A stretch of 64,000 nt of DNA, taken from the NCBI RefSeq assembly GCF_018390515.1, contig NZ_JAHBBK010000006.1:124001-188000 (forward strand), written 5' to 3'. The notes below the pieces were generated by a model that saw only the letters and a list, made by a program, of their open reading frames with translations, did no database searches and had not been told where the DNA came from. The stretch comes from Mucilaginibacter sp. Bleaf8 (GTDB lineage Bacteria; Bacteroidota; Bacteroidia; Sphingobacteriales; Sphingobacteriaceae). Position numbers and translations under genes: made by a program. Below, piece by piece: positions 52,923 through 63,130 of this stretch. The stretch's first letter is position 1, and each line of letters begins with the position of its first letter.

Positions 52923-54008
52923 TCAGGAATACATGCCAATCATTTGCTGCACGTTAGCCACGCCATGTTTGCGTGACACGTACTGCTGTGCATTCCTGAC
53001 CATGGTATCGTATTTAACCGGATCCTGATGAATTGCAATCAATTCGTCGGCAACTGTATGGATATCCGAAAAATCAGTTACTACGCCGGTTTCACCGTTA
53101 TTAATCAGCGTGTTTAGTCCCGGCGCGTTGTTTACAATACACAGTAAACCGGCCGCCATTGCTTCCAGGCAGGCATTGCCTACTCCTTCAAACAACGAAG
53201 GCATTACATAGTAGTTGCACCTGGCAAGGTAACGTGCCACATCATTGGTATGACTTATAAAAGTAACCTGTTCCCGCAAGCCGTTATCATAAGCCCAAAG
53301 CTTCTCCTGGCTTTCCAGTGCGCCGCAACCAATATGGATGTAATGGCAATCCTTACCCCTGGCTTTCAGTTCTTTTACCAGTTCCAGTACTTTTTGATGC
53401 TGTTTTTCAACCAGGCATTTACCTACACTGATAATATTGATCTGGCCGGCAGCTGCATTTCTATCCCAGCGCTGCCCGGCAGGTTTACCCTGGCGGCTAA
53501 ACTTTTCAACATCAATCCAATTATGAATCAGTGTGGTATCTGTATAATAAATCTGCTTTTCGGTTTGCTTAACGCTTTCGCTGATCGCTATAAATTTAAC
53601 GCGAAGCAACTTCAACGCCATCAGGTGATGCAACTGCCGGCGGCGTTTCAAGTAGCCGCTAAACAAGAAATTGTTATGTACAGTAGCGATTACTTTTTTG
53701 GTGCCGGCCCAACGGGTAATAAAGGCTTTGTATATAAAAGCACCTTCTGTATGGATATGAACAGCAGCAAATTTTTCGCTTTTAATAAAATTATATAACC
53801 GCACAAAAAAAGCAAGTTCTTTCCTGAACGGGATATGCACAATTTTCCAGCCGAGCTTTCTGAAATGGTCTGCATAAATACCCTCAGTGGGCCCGGTTGC
53901 CAGTATGGTGGTTTCCACTCCTGCAGTTCTGAAACGGTCTGATGCGGTATGTAGCATCAATTCGGCACCAGAAAATTGCAACTCGGCGAGTATATGTAAA
54001 ACTTTCAT
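52923..54008 (-). CDS. Glycosyltransferase family 4
   Basis: 361 residues. Start KVLHILAELQFSGAELMLHT is typical of the GT4 acceptor domain. The donor domain has YVMPSLFEGVGNACLEAMAA with the E-x7-E pair. The start overlaps the upstream gene stop by 4 nt (ATGA). Donor unknown; a polysaccharide repeat-unit transferase. Confidence 0.9.
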   Translation of the reverse strand: MKVLHILAELQFSGAELMLHTASDRFRTAGVETTILATGPTEGIYADHFRKLGWKIVHIPFRKELAFFVRLYNFIKSEKFAAVHIHTEGAFIYKAFITRWAGTKKVIATVHNNFLFSGYLKRRRQLHHLMALKLLRVKFIAISESVKQTEKQIYYTDTTLIHNWIDVEKFSRQGKPAGQRWDRNAAAGQINIISVGKCLVEKQHQKVLELVKELKARGKDCHYIHIGCGALESQEKLWAYDNGLREQVTFISHTNDVARYLARCNYYVMPSLFEGVGNACLEAMAAGLLCIVNNAPGLNTLINNGETGVVTDFSDIHTVADELIAIHQDPVKYDTMVRNAQQYVSRKHGVANVQQMIGMYS

Positions 54009-55174
54009 GCGCTTAACACTTCTTTGTAGGCCGATAGATACTGATCTATAACTACACTTGTAGAGAAGTTTTGTACGGCCACTTCTCTTGCTTCATGAGC
54101 AAGCTGCTCATTACATTCCGGCAATGCCAGGCGTATCAGCTCGGCTGCAATTTTATCTTTATCGGTGATATCAACCAGCTTGCCACCGCCTTTTTCCAGC
54201 ATCCAGGGAATCCCTCCGGCAGCTTCACCCGCTACAACAGGAATCCCCATCGCCATGGCCTCAATCAGCACCATCGGGCATGACTCCTCCAAAGACGTAT
54301 GCAGAAAGATATGCGCTTTGGACAAGGCCGTCATCAGTTCCGAAAAAGGCACCTCGCCGTGGAAATGTATGTTCTGTTCATTTACGTTATTTTCTTTGCA
54401 CCACTGGTAAGCATCTTGGCCTATAGCATGCTCGGTGCCATACAGGTTCAGCTGTGCTGTTGGATATTGCTTACTGAATTCTATAAACGCCTCGATCCCC
54501 TTAGCTACATTCTTTCTTTTATGAAAGCCATTGTTGATCATGGTAACATTAATTTCGCCACTCACTTTCTTAGCCGGATCATAAAGAGAGAATACACTCG
54601 AAGGTTCAAAGTTTGGTATTACCTGCGCCTTGAGTTTGGTAAAACGCCGTAATCCTTTTGCGGTATAAGGAGAAACAGCTGTTAAATGCGTTGCCTTTCT
54701 TAAACAAATGGCGGCCATTGCCAACCGTATTAACCGGTACAAATCGGTTTGCGATTTCAGTACCTCAATAGGCGAATCATGACAGGTTAATAATGTGGGT
54801 ATACCAGAGTCGAGCGCGGCCCACCCCCATTCGTATTGCCAGTGTGCATGAACAATATCCGGCTTGGATTTAATAATGGCGTTTTTTAGAAACCTTCTTT
54901 CCTGCTGAAAAAGATCTTTACAACAATGGCGGGCTCGTTTACGTGAGCAACCTACATATACATGCAGCTTATCGCCATGCCATTCTCGTGATTCTCCGGG
55001 TTCAAGTTCGGGCGTAATGGAATAAACATGCACTTCATAACCTTTTTCCAGTAATGCCGTAATTTGATGATTAACCGGTGTACCTCCCATTCCCTTAATA
55101 TCAATTACGCTGTCAGACGATAAATGCTTAGCTAAAAGGGGTAAAAAGATAGGGCCACAGATTCCAATTTTCAT
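54005..55174 (-). CDS. Glycosyltransferase family 4
   Basis: 389 residues. The acceptor side carries DIVHAHWQYEWGWAAL and ATHLTAVSPYTAKGL. The donor side has NVTMINNGFHKRKNVAKGIE and HTSLEESCPMVLIEAMAMG (E-x7-E). It precedes the other GT4 gene with a 4-nt overlap, so the two are probably translated as a pair. Confidence 0.9.
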   Translation of the reverse strand: MKIGICGPIFLPLLAKHLSSDSVIDIKGMGGTPVNHQITALLEKGYEVHVYSITPELEPGESREWHGDKLHVYVGCSRKRARHCCKDLFQQERRFLKNAIIKSKPDIVHAHWQYEWGWAALDSGIPTLLTCHDSPIEVLKSQTDLYRLIRLAMAAICLRKATHLTAVSPYTAKGLRRFTKLKAQVIPNFEPSSVFSLYDPAKKVSGEINVTMINNGFHKRKNVAKGIEAFIEFSKQYPTAQLNLYGTEHAIGQDAYQWCKENNVNEQNIHFHGEVPFSELMTALSKAHIFLHTSLEESCPMVLIEAMAMGIPVVAGEAAGGIPWMLEKGGGKLVDITDKDKIAAELIRLALPECNEQLAHEAREVAVQNFSTSVVIDQYLSAYKEVLSA

Positions 55175-55222
55175 ATTATAATATCGTAGTAGGTAAGTTA
55201 AAATGTAATGAGGGGCGCCTGG

Positions 55223-56065
55223 TTAAACCTGGTAAGTGAAAAATTTGTCGACTGCCACGGTATCTTCTTTGGTTTGCAGAAAGAATATAGGGCGGCTACC
55301 CAAAAATGCGGCCCATCCCGAAAAGGTACTTGGCGGACCAATGATATAATCACAATGCGCCAATACGCATAGATCTTCTATATCAGATCCTTTGGCATGT
55401 ACTATATTCAAACCGGCCGTATTCTCGAACACGATGTTTTCATTTGAGCATACAACAAATACGCAATCTGGCATCTGCGCCGCTATTTGCTGCATTTTGG
55501 CGTAATAGGTATTGGCATCGTAAAAAAACTTGCCGCCATGCCATGTTGCATAGTCGCCGTGCCTTACATGTACACCTACTATGGCAGCTGGTGCAAAATC
55601 CTGGTTAATTTTCTGGATAAAGCTTTGTGGCCTGTTGGTGTGCTGCTTATCAAAAGACAACCATGTTTTGATATCCTTCTGCTGCTCTTCAACACCGGCA
55701 TAGAACCGGAACATCCAGTCGGTTATAATAATGGTTGAAGGAAAAACTTTGCCGGCTGCCTGCTCATCTACAACAAATCGCGTATTAACCATCAGTATGT
55801 CCAAAAACTGAAAGTTTTTATGAGCGCATACATATTTGATAAGCTTTATCAAAAAGCTCGACAGTAGCTTATTTGATAATATTTTGCTAAAAAACACATT
55901 GGCTTTCCCAATCTGCTCTTCATCCAAGCAACGTTTTAGCCTTGGCGAATAAGGATATATAATCTGATAATTGTATTTACTGGCAAATGCCATTAAATGG
56001 GCCAGTATAGCCATCTGGTTACCTAACTGACCAAAGTTGGGCAGATAGTAAATTGTTTTGATCAT
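55223..56065 (-). CDS. GT11-type alpha-1,2-fucosyltransferase-like protein
   Basis: 280 residues, the length of bacterial GT11. N-terminal PNFGQLGNQMAILAHLMA recalls the GLGNQ start of the family. The GDP-fucose binding motif is GVHVRHGDY (164-172). IIGPPSTFSGWAAFLGSRP is the C-terminal SxFSxW block. It probably adds fucose to the repeat unit; together with gmd in the locus this suggests a fucosylated polymer. A different deoxysugar donor is possible. Confidence 0.82.
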   Translation of the reverse strand: MIKTIYYLPNFGQLGNQMAILAHLMAFASKYNYQIIYPYSPRLKRCLDEEQIGKANVFFSKILSNKLLSSFLIKLIKYVCAHKNFQFLDILMVNTRFVVDEQAAGKVFPSTIIITDWMFRFYAGVEEQQKDIKTWLSFDKQHTNRPQSFIQKINQDFAPAAIVGVHVRHGDYATWHGGKFFYDANTYYAKMQQIAAQMPDCVFVVCSNENIVFENTAGLNIVHAKGSDIEDLCVLAHCDYIIGPPSTFSGWAAFLGSRPIFFLQTKEDTVAVDKFFTYQV

Positions 56066-56096
56066 GATAAGCCGGTTAGTAGAAAGCAGTTATACA

Positions 56097-57587
56097 TTAG
56101 TTGATAATAACTTTCAAATCAGGAGAAGTTACTTTGCGGATCAGCCCTCTATACATTACCAGCAAGAGCAGAATGACCACGGTATAATTGGATTCACGCA
56201 GAAAAATGATTTTGTATTGATTTACCAGAAAAAATATAAACAATGTATTGAAACCCAATAGCAAGTCGGCGTCGAAAGGTGAAATATTAGCGGTTCGGCG
56301 AGCCCTGATACCATGATAAATGGACATTAAAAAAATCAGTACAAAAGCTACGGCTCCCGGTATGCCCCAAAACACCGTTATACTTAGGTATAAATTGTGG
56401 TAGTCACCAATTTCGGGCTTGGGGGTATCAAAGTGAACTGTATTATAATCATCAGGATTGGTGAAGTACCCGGCCCCGATTAATCCCTTAGAACGCTGTA
56501 TCTTCTCAAAAGCATATGCAAACAAACCTCCCCTGTTAATCTCGTTTCCGGAGGTAACGTCTGAAAGATTCTTGATCTTCATTTCCTGACTACGCTCAAT
56601 AAAAGAAGAGATATCAAATATTTTAACCCTGCTGTTAATAGCAATACCTACAAAAAGAATTAATACAAAGGGTAACACCGCTTTCAATTTCACGCGTTTG
56701 TACTGACTCATCAAAATAAAAAGCATGACGAAAGGCAACATAAACAGCGACGATCTTGTCACCGTCAGTATCATGGCCATGAATGACATGATGACAATGC
56801 CAACCGTCATATAATAGAACTTTTTACTGATGTTTCTAAACGATCCGGACAGGATTCCCGGCAGCAAAAGTGCAATAACGGATAAGGAGTATTCGGCATA
56901 GGCTTCAAAATTTATAAAGGTACCCATGCAGCGAAAAATATCTAACTCGTATTCTACACCACTTTCTACCGGGAGGAATGGCGTTTGTAAGCCTATAAAC
57001 CCGTACTTCTGATTCAGTGAAACAATAAGTTCGAAAGCGGTAAAAAAGAAAAGAACATGGATAAACCTGATGAAATCTGATTTCTGTATAGAAACTTTTG
57101 AAAACTGGTATATCAATGCACTAATACCTAAAAAGCCCATTAGTCCGCCAAACTTTGCTACTAACCCGGCATGCATATTAGCCGTTACACTTAACAGCTG
57201 AAAAGCCAACAAGACAAAAAACAGCCCCCCGAACATGCGGGGAAACGATGACGATGTTTTAAATACAGGACCCGAGAGTCCATAAATGCACAAGGCAATA
57301 AGTGCCGCAATATTAAACACCCCACCCTTATCATTACCAAATACATAATGATTGGCAAAAAACAACTGAATCAGTAATGAGAAGTGATCTCTTTTAACCA
57401 ACGTGTTTAAGAACGCCAGTATAATCAGTGCAAAGGCGGCCAGGTTTACAACCGGCGAATAAGCCGTTAGGCAAAACGTACCTAAAAGGCAAACGCCGAA
57501 GGTTTTAATTAAAATCAGTATCAGCGATTCCTGCTTGCTGCTTGGTACCGAGTCGTCAAAAAACCAGGGCGGAAGATTGATTACCAT
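56097..57587 (-). CDS. O-antigen ligase/polymerase (Wzy-like)
   Basis: 496 residues with about 11-12 TM helices and one larger periplasmic loop (about 310-375, containing VKIFDISSFIERSQEMK and GAGYFTNPDDY). Pattern and length match the Wzy/WaaL superfamily, whose members join lipid-linked repeat units in the periplasm. The locus also has a flippase, Wzc and Wza, so the polymerase role is favoured over ligase. Confidence 0.82.
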   Translation of the reverse strand: MVINLPPWFFDDSVPSSKQESLILILIKTFGVCLLGTFCLTAYSPVVNLAAFALIILAFLNTLVKRDHFSLLIQLFFANHYVFGNDKGGVFNIAALIALCIYGLSGPVFKTSSSFPRMFGGLFFVLLAFQLLSVTANMHAGLVAKFGGLMGFLGISALIYQFSKVSIQKSDFIRFIHVLFFFTAFELIVSLNQKYGFIGLQTPFLPVESGVEYELDIFRCMGTFINFEAYAEYSLSVIALLLPGILSGSFRNISKKFYYMTVGIVIMSFMAMILTVTRSSLFMLPFVMLFILMSQYKRVKLKAVLPFVLILFVGIAINSRVKIFDISSFIERSQEMKIKNLSDVTSGNEINRGGLFAYAFEKIQRSKGLIGAGYFTNPDDYNTVHFDTPKPEIGDYHNLYLSITVFWGIPGAVAFVLIFLMSIYHGIRARRTANISPFDADLLLGFNTLFIFFLVNQYKIIFLRESNYTVVILLLLVMYRGLIRKVTSPDLKVIIN

Positions 57588-57588
57588 A

Positions 57589-58560
57589 TTATATGTTAAT
57601 TTCAGAAGACTTTGTTAAATGATATAACCGCTTCAGGTGCCATCTTAACCGGTGTATGCGGTTGCTCGCTTTTAAAAAGTAGTTGGTGATATGATAGGAA
57701 TCAAATGCCTCATTAGCCTTTATATCCGGGTTACTAATTAGCTCAGCAGGAATGTTCCACGCAATTGTTTTTCGGTTATAAATATCCTTCTGCTCGCTAT
57801 GCGCATTGGCATGCGCGCCGGTAATACCAATGTTTGATATTAAATTTCCCTGAGGTACAACCGACAAGCCCTGGTTTTTGAACAGGGCATATTGCCACTG
57901 GTAATCCCAGGTATCTTTAGCGTAAGTGTCTTTTTTAAAGATGCGATCAAAGCAATCAATCCAAAAGTGGGTTTGAATTCTGCTCTTCAACTGCCGGTAT
58001 AACATCTGACGATCGTAAGCGGCATGCCATCCGCTCATTTCAAAATCGTATAAATCCCAGGCACGTTTCCAGGTGGCCCATCCCCATACATGCCCTACCC
58101 GACTAAAAAAATGACTGGCGCTGCCGGTATCAAATTCCTCGTTCCACCGGGTTCCGGCAATATGCATCACTCGTGGCTCCTGTGCATACTTGTGCAGCAT
58201 GGCGGCACTGTACTCGAAAAAGGTGATATCAGGCAAGCAATCATCTTCCAATATAATACCGTATTCTTCCGACGCAAACATCCAGCTTATTGCAGAACTG
58301 ACCGCCCTGCCACAACCCATATTTGCATCACAAAACCAGGTTTGGATATCACAATCCCAGTTGATATTATCAGAGTTGAACAGCTCGCGGCACTGGTTTA
58401 CAGCTATATGTTCATTAGGCTTATGGGCACGTGCACCATCCGAAAAAACATATAGTTTACGTGGCTGCAGCTCTTTTATCCGCTCAAGCACCTTTACTGT
58501 ATAATCGGGCCTGTTGAAGGTTACCAATAAAACAGGAATATCATATGTATTATCTTGCAT
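57589..58560 (-). CDS. Glycosyltransferase family 2-like protein
   Basis: 323 residues. Start VLLVTFNRPDYTVKVLERIK is the GT-A nucleotide-binding strand. IILEDDCLPDITFFEY holds the metal-binding acidic pair. RVGHVWGWATWKRAWDLYDF is a Trp-rich block conserved in this subgroup (members are sometimes named HlpA-like). It lies 1 bp before the polymerase gene. Donor and acceptor unknown. Confidence 0.87.
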   Translation of the reverse strand: MQDNTYDIPVLLVTFNRPDYTVKVLERIKELQPRKLYVFSDGARAHKPNEHIAVNQCRELFNSDNINWDCDIQTWFCDANMGCGRAVSSAISWMFASEEYGIILEDDCLPDITFFEYSAAMLHKYAQEPRVMHIAGTRWNEEFDTGSASHFFSRVGHVWGWATWKRAWDLYDFEMSGWHAAYDRQMLYRQLKSRIQTHFWIDCFDRIFKKDTYAKDTWDYQWQYALFKNQGLSVVPQGNLISNIGITGAHANAHSEQKDIYNRKTIAWNIPAELISNPDIKANEAFDSYHITNYFLKASNRIHRLRWHLKRLYHLTKSSEINI

Positions 58561-58570
58561 GGTAAAGTGC

Positions 58571-59890
58571 TTATGCCTGAGCCAAACGATGGTTCTTGAA
58601 CTTTCTGGATATGAAAAGAATCAGCAGCGTGATTAGTACCAGATGTGTAGCTACAGTAGCTGCGGCCACCCCTGTTTGCTGATAATAACGTGCGCCAAGT
58701 ATATAAGTAATAATGCTTAATGATGCCCCTACTATATTGATGGCTAAATTAATTTTGGTGTCTTGCCATGCCAGTATCATCGCATCCAGTAAGGAGTATA
58801 TGATAATTAAGGCATAAGTAACCGCAAATATATTAGAGTACTTAATAGCTTCGGTAAACCGGCCGGCCGTTAAATAGTGAATTAAATAAGGTGAGCCTAC
58901 CGTAAAAACAAGAGTAGCAGCAACCACAATAACCAAAATTGACAAAGCAGTTTTTTTAAGTCCTTTTAAGTTGTAAGTAGACGCATATTTATATATATCA
59001 GGCTCAAATGCCTGAAACAGTGATTGCAATGCGATAAAGAGGTAATTGGCAATACCTTTACCGATATTATATAAGCCCATTTGTGCGGGCTGGTTCAGCT
59101 TTTCGACCACGATATTATCAAAGCTCATCAACGGCCAGAATAAAAACGAAGCAGGTATTAAGGGCAGTATTTTGCGTATAGCCGGTTTTAAGGTAGCCTT
59201 ATCCAGCCTGATTTGCTGCTTGCTTAGTATGCTATATAACGAGATCGCAAAAAAAGCGATCTCAACAACGAACACGCCTAACATCCGCCCTTGCAAACCC
59301 ATATGGGCACCAATCACAAAGTACAGTGACATTAAAATGCCTAATACCCGGTAGCCTGCTACGATAAACAGGTACCGAACGGGTTGGTTGCCTAACCTGT
59401 AGTTTACCTGCACAAAACCTTTAAAGATACCTAAAACGCTGGTAAGCAGGGCCAGCAGCGCAAAGGGAAAAAACGGTATTTGCGAATGTGAGTACTTTAA
59501 GTACAAGTAAATACTCAGGTACGCTATCGGAAAAAACACCAGGTTCCAAACCAGGGTAAAGATGCTTAGCGTTGTTTGTATGGTTCTCCTTTTCTCCTCA
59601 GTTTCTTTAAAGAACACCGACATATAATACGTTTGGAGAGAAAGACTGGAAAACACCAGCAAAAAGGAAGCAAGCGTTGAATAGTAACCGTAATATCCGT
59701 AATCTTCGGCCGAGAGGTACCTGGCAAATATGGGGGATGTGATAAAAGAAATCCCGAAGTTGATAACCGGCACCAACAGGTAAATGCCGCCAGACTTTAG
59801 TTTACCAAGTACATTCTTTTTAAGGATAAAATTTTTAAGAAAAATAAACCTGGATGGAATAGCAACTTGCGACGTAGTACTATCCGGCAT
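58571..59890 (-). CDS. Polysaccharide flippase (Wzx, MOP superfamily)
   Basis: 439 residues, about 12 TM helices. Start GGIYLLVPVINFGISFITSP and FARYLSAEDYGYYGYYSTLA match the polysaccharide transporter family. The central loop has VVEKLNQPAQMGLYNIGKG. It moves the completed undecaprenyl-linked repeat across the inner membrane. Its start overlaps the upstream gene by 11 nt. Confidence 0.9.
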   Translation of the reverse strand: MPDSTTSQVAIPSRFIFLKNFILKKNVLGKLKSGGIYLLVPVINFGISFITSPIFARYLSAEDYGYYGYYSTLASFLLVFSSLSLQTYYMSVFFKETEEKRRTIQTTLSIFTLVWNLVFFPIAYLSIYLYLKYSHSQIPFFPFALLALLTSVLGIFKGFVQVNYRLGNQPVRYLFIVAGYRVLGILMSLYFVIGAHMGLQGRMLGVFVVEIAFFAISLYSILSKQQIRLDKATLKPAIRKILPLIPASFLFWPLMSFDNIVVEKLNQPAQMGLYNIGKGIANYLFIALQSLFQAFEPDIYKYASTYNLKGLKKTALSILVIVVAATLVFTVGSPYLIHYLTAGRFTEAIKYSNIFAVTYALIIIYSLLDAMILAWQDTKINLAINIVGASLSIITYILGARYYQQTGVAAATVATHLVLITLLILFISRKFKNHRLAQA

Positions 59891-60728
59891 GTTGTAAAAT
59901 AATTTTTAGCGGAATATTTTTGATCTTTGCCGCCCGGTCAGAAAAGCTACTGTCCTGAGAGCCCCAAATTTCATTACACATGCTCAGGCAGCACAAGTCT
60001 GTCAGTGCATCTGTGATTCCTTCCTTTGAATCACGGTTTCTGGTTGAAACGCCAACAATGATATGATCCGGAAATAAGCCTTTTAAGCTTTCACTTACCT
60101 CCTGCGAATCTGTTGACAGGTAGAATTTTGTTTGCGGACTGACACTGATCGTCCATTTAATTTCTTCAATAAATGCATCCAACGGCGATTTTTCAATAGC
60201 ATGATAATTGTCCGTACGCCTAACGTGCACCCCTATAACCGGCCCTGAGTTTTTCAATATACTCATGCTTTTAAATTGAATGGGCCTTAATATCTCAAGC
60301 TGGAAGTTCTTTTGATTCGGGTAAAACTCCAGGCAGGTATCAATTCGGATCCCGCGGTTTTGAAGGCCAAGCGCATTAAAGTAGTTTCGCATAGCCGGTA
60401 ACTGAAAATTGTATTCAAGAAGCTTTTCTTCTATGGTGCTGTCTGTGATAGCTTTGTCAGCTAAAAAGCCGGAGAATGTTCTTGCAGCCATATCCAGCAA
60501 ACGCCTGTTAATCTTATCGGTAAAACCGCTGCCATGCATGTCCATCTCAATAACCTGCATATTGGCCACAGGCTCGAAGCACTCACTGAACCTGGCATTC
60601 AAATTACCGTTCCTTTCCCAAAACACAACCAGCTTTGATGATGCCGCAGCTGCAAAATTATAGGCCGATTCAAGTACACGCATCCGGTTGGCAATGCCGC
60701 CAAGGGGTCTGACTAATAGTAACTTCAT
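59880..60728 (-). CDS. Fucosyltransferase-fold protein (GT-B, HVRRTD type)
   Basis: 282 residues. N-terminal PLGGIANRMRVLESAYNFA (8-26) and GVHVRRTDNYH (166-176) are the acceptor loop and donor-binding motif seen in NodZ/FUT8-like and protein O-fucosyltransferase-like proteins. The C-terminus has TDLCCLSMCNEIWGSQDSSF, the typical serine-rich end. I infer a GDP-sugar (perhaps GDP-fucose) dependent transferase. Specificity is not established. Confidence 0.65.
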   Translation of the reverse strand: MKLLLVRPLGGIANRMRVLESAYNFAAAASSKLVVFWERNGNLNARFSECFEPVANMQVIEMDMHGSGFTDKINRRLLDMAARTFSGFLADKAITDSTIEEKLLEYNFQLPAMRNYFNALGLQNRGIRIDTCLEFYPNQKNFQLEILRPIQFKSMSILKNSGPVIGVHVRRTDNYHAIEKSPLDAFIEEIKWTISVSPQTKFYLSTDSQEVSESLKGLFPDHIIVGVSTRNRDSKEGITDALTDLCCLSMCNEIWGSQDSSFSDRAAKIKNIPLKIILQHAG

Positions 60729-60752
60729 GCTGATGATATTTTAAGTATCTTA

Positions 60753-63122
60753 TTAAAATCGCTTAAGAATAGATTTGATAGCTACAGCGGCTGTATACTC
60801 CTGAACCTCCTGGGTATAGCCATATCGCGCATAATTGTGGTTTTCTGCATAGCTATACTTGTCTTTCCGTACGCCGTTAAATACAATGTTCATTTTCGGT
60901 ATCTGGTGCTGCTTAAACAGCTTTTCCGTCATCTCCAGTTCCCATGCTTTGGTTAAACCCTGCCTTATTACATACAACGTTACATCGCTTACACGTGATA
61001 AGACCATAGCATCGGTCACAATATTTATTGGCGGCGTATCAAGTAATATATCATCAAAAATGCCGCGTAAATCATCCAGTAACATATCCACCTGTTGCTG
61101 TTCCAGCAGTTCAGACGGATTGAAGGTGGCTGTACCTGCTGTGATGACAAACAGGTTGTCGTTATAATTCGATGGCTGAATAATCTCATTGATGGTAGCT
61201 GTACCTTCTATATAATCACTCAAACCTTTGTGGTAAGGGTTTAGCTTAAAGTTTTCGTGAATTTTAGGTTTGCGCAGGTCCAGCTCCAGAATAATTGTTT
61301 TTCTGCCCGACACCGCCAGTGTAACACCTAAATTACTGGTCACAAAACTTTTACCTTCATTAGCAATGCTGGATGTAAGCAATGTTACCCGCCCTCTTTG
61401 CCGGGTGGCATGTATAAAGTGCAGGTTTGTACGCAAAACCCTGAACTGTTCACTGATCTCAAAGTTACTTTGGTTGTGCTTACCGATAACCAATGGATGC
61501 TTGCCCTCATGGTATACCAATTCGCCTAATATTGGCACCGTGGTTTTACTGCTGATATCGGTACGGGTATTTACCCTGTCGTTCAGGCTATCGCGGCAAT
61601 AAATAATACCCAGTGGTACAAATATGCCGAGCATGAATGCGATGATATAAATGATCTTTTTGCTTGATGATTTAACATAAGTATAATCAATTAAGCGGCT
61701 GTCATTAATGGTTGAAGCATAACTTAATGCAGCCTCTTCGCGCTTTTGCAAAAGGTATACATATAAGTTTTCTTTGTTGGTTTGCTGCCTTTTGATATTG
61801 ATAAACTGGCGCTCCTGACCGGGAATATTTTTGATGGATGATTCAAACCTATTACTATTTGCCAGTAACTGCCTTTTGCTGGCTGATAGTGATGATTTAA
61901 TACCACTGATGTTATTAAGAATGGATGCTTTTGTGGAAGCTATCTGCCGGTTAACCGGTTCAAAAATGGGATTCTTTTCGGGCGTTGTGGCCAACAGTTT
62001 GTCACGCTGCGCTTGTAAATCCATTAATTGCCTCACCAGGGCGCTAAGCCCCGGATCGGATATGCCGATGGTGGCCGGCGCACTATTTACACTTAGCGAA
62101 GACCGTACATAACGCTCAATACCATTAATAACATCAAGCTGTACATTGATTTCGCTTAACTGGGTATCGTTAGATTTAACATTCTCCAGGTAGAGCTTTG
62201 CTTCGGACGACACATCCGTCAGGCCTTTCTGGCTTCTGAAGCCTTCAAAGCTTTTTTCTACCGATGAAAGTTCGCCTGATACGTCTTTCAGCCTGCTGTT
62301 AATGAAGAGCAAGGCATTTTCGGCGGAGCGCTTTTTTTCTTTTACCGATTGATCATTGTAAGCCGCCACGGTATGCAGCAGTATATCTCTTCCCCGTTGC
62401 AGTACATTGTCTTGCAGTGATAATTCAATTACAGAAGCCAGCTTGTTTAGCCTGCTCGACTTGATCTTGTTCACATAACTATTTACCACTTGTTCGGTAT
62501 CGCGGGTAGCTATATGGATCTCTTTGCCAATGTATTTATTGAAATTGGCTGTCTTTTCTAAACGCCATGATCCAAAACTGTTTTTAATGCCGTCACTGAA
62601 TTTGAACGTCTTATCATTTTCATCTTTATTTACTAAAGTGAACTCATTGGCATTATTGATGCGAATAGTAAAGGAAGTATTGAAGTGATCGCTGGTCTGA
62701 TTCAGGAGCCGCAACTGCACAGGCGTGTTATCATAAATATCAACATCTCTGAATTTGCCGGGCTTACTGTAGGTCGAATACAAGTTCAAATCATTGATGA
62801 CACGGGCCAGCAATGTTCTTGACTGCAAAATTTCGCTTTCGTTGTCAATAACTTTAGATGATTCAAAGACATCCATCTTTTGCATCATCTTATCAACAGA
62901 GCTTTCTTTTTTATCGTCTGATATAAGCAACTTGGCCGTGATGGTATAAGTTGGATCAATATATTGCGTGTAGATAAACGCACCAATAAGCGCCAAAGCT
63001 ACCCCAAGCACAAACAATGGCCAGTGGTAAAGATACTTCACGAGGATAACTTTGAACATGTTGGTTTTATTGCCGTCCTGAGTATACTCAAACGGGGCAA
63101 TGACAATTCTTTCGTTGTTCAT
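60753..63122 (-). CDS. Polysaccharide co-polymerase and tyrosine autokinase (Wzc-like)
   Basis: 789 residues, fused Wzz and BY-kinase. TM1 about 33-50, a large periplasmic coiled-coil domain (to about 485), TM2 about 489-507, then the cytoplasmic kinase. Walker A SSIANEGKS (584-592), A' LELDLRKP (612-619), Walker B ILLDTPPIN (692-700). A C-terminal tyrosine cluster (Y756, Y758, Y764, Y767, Y769, Y776) is the autophosphorylation site. It controls chain length and export with Wza. No Wzb phosphatase gene is seen in this window. Confidence 0.94.
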   Translation of the reverse strand: MNNERIVIAPFEYTQDGNKTNMFKVILVKYLYHWPLFVLGVALALIGAFIYTQYIDPTYTITAKLLISDDKKESSVDKMMQKMDVFESSKVIDNESEILQSRTLLARVINDLNLYSTYSKPGKFRDVDIYDNTPVQLRLLNQTSDHFNTSFTIRINNANEFTLVNKDENDKTFKFSDGIKNSFGSWRLEKTANFNKYIGKEIHIATRDTEQVVNSYVNKIKSSRLNKLASVIELSLQDNVLQRGRDILLHTVAAYNDQSVKEKKRSAENALLFINSRLKDVSGELSSVEKSFEGFRSQKGLTDVSSEAKLYLENVKSNDTQLSEINVQLDVINGIERYVRSSLSVNSAPATIGISDPGLSALVRQLMDLQAQRDKLLATTPEKNPIFEPVNRQIASTKASILNNISGIKSSLSASKRQLLANSNRFESSIKNIPGQERQFINIKRQQTNKENLYVYLLQKREEAALSYASTINDSRLIDYTYVKSSSKKIIYIIAFMLGIFVPLGIIYCRDSLNDRVNTRTDISSKTTVPILGELVYHEGKHPLVIGKHNQSNFEISEQFRVLRTNLHFIHATRQRGRVTLLTSSIANEGKSFVTSNLGVTLAVSGRKTIILELDLRKPKIHENFKLNPYHKGLSDYIEGTATINEIIQPSNYNDNLFVITAGTATFNPSELLEQQQVDMLLDDLRGIFDDILLDTPPINIVTDAMVLSRVSDVTLYVIRQGLTKAWELEMTEKLFKQHQIPKMNIVFNGVRKDKYSYAENHNYARYGYTQEVQEYTAAVAIKSILKRF

Positions 63123-63130
63123 ATCAGGTA

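Noticed and set aside
52805..52939. 45-residue N-terminal extension of the GT2 gene
   Set aside because: It runs through two inverted repeats and has no family similarity; the GT2 nucleotide-binding strand begins right after the ATG pair at 52801/52804.
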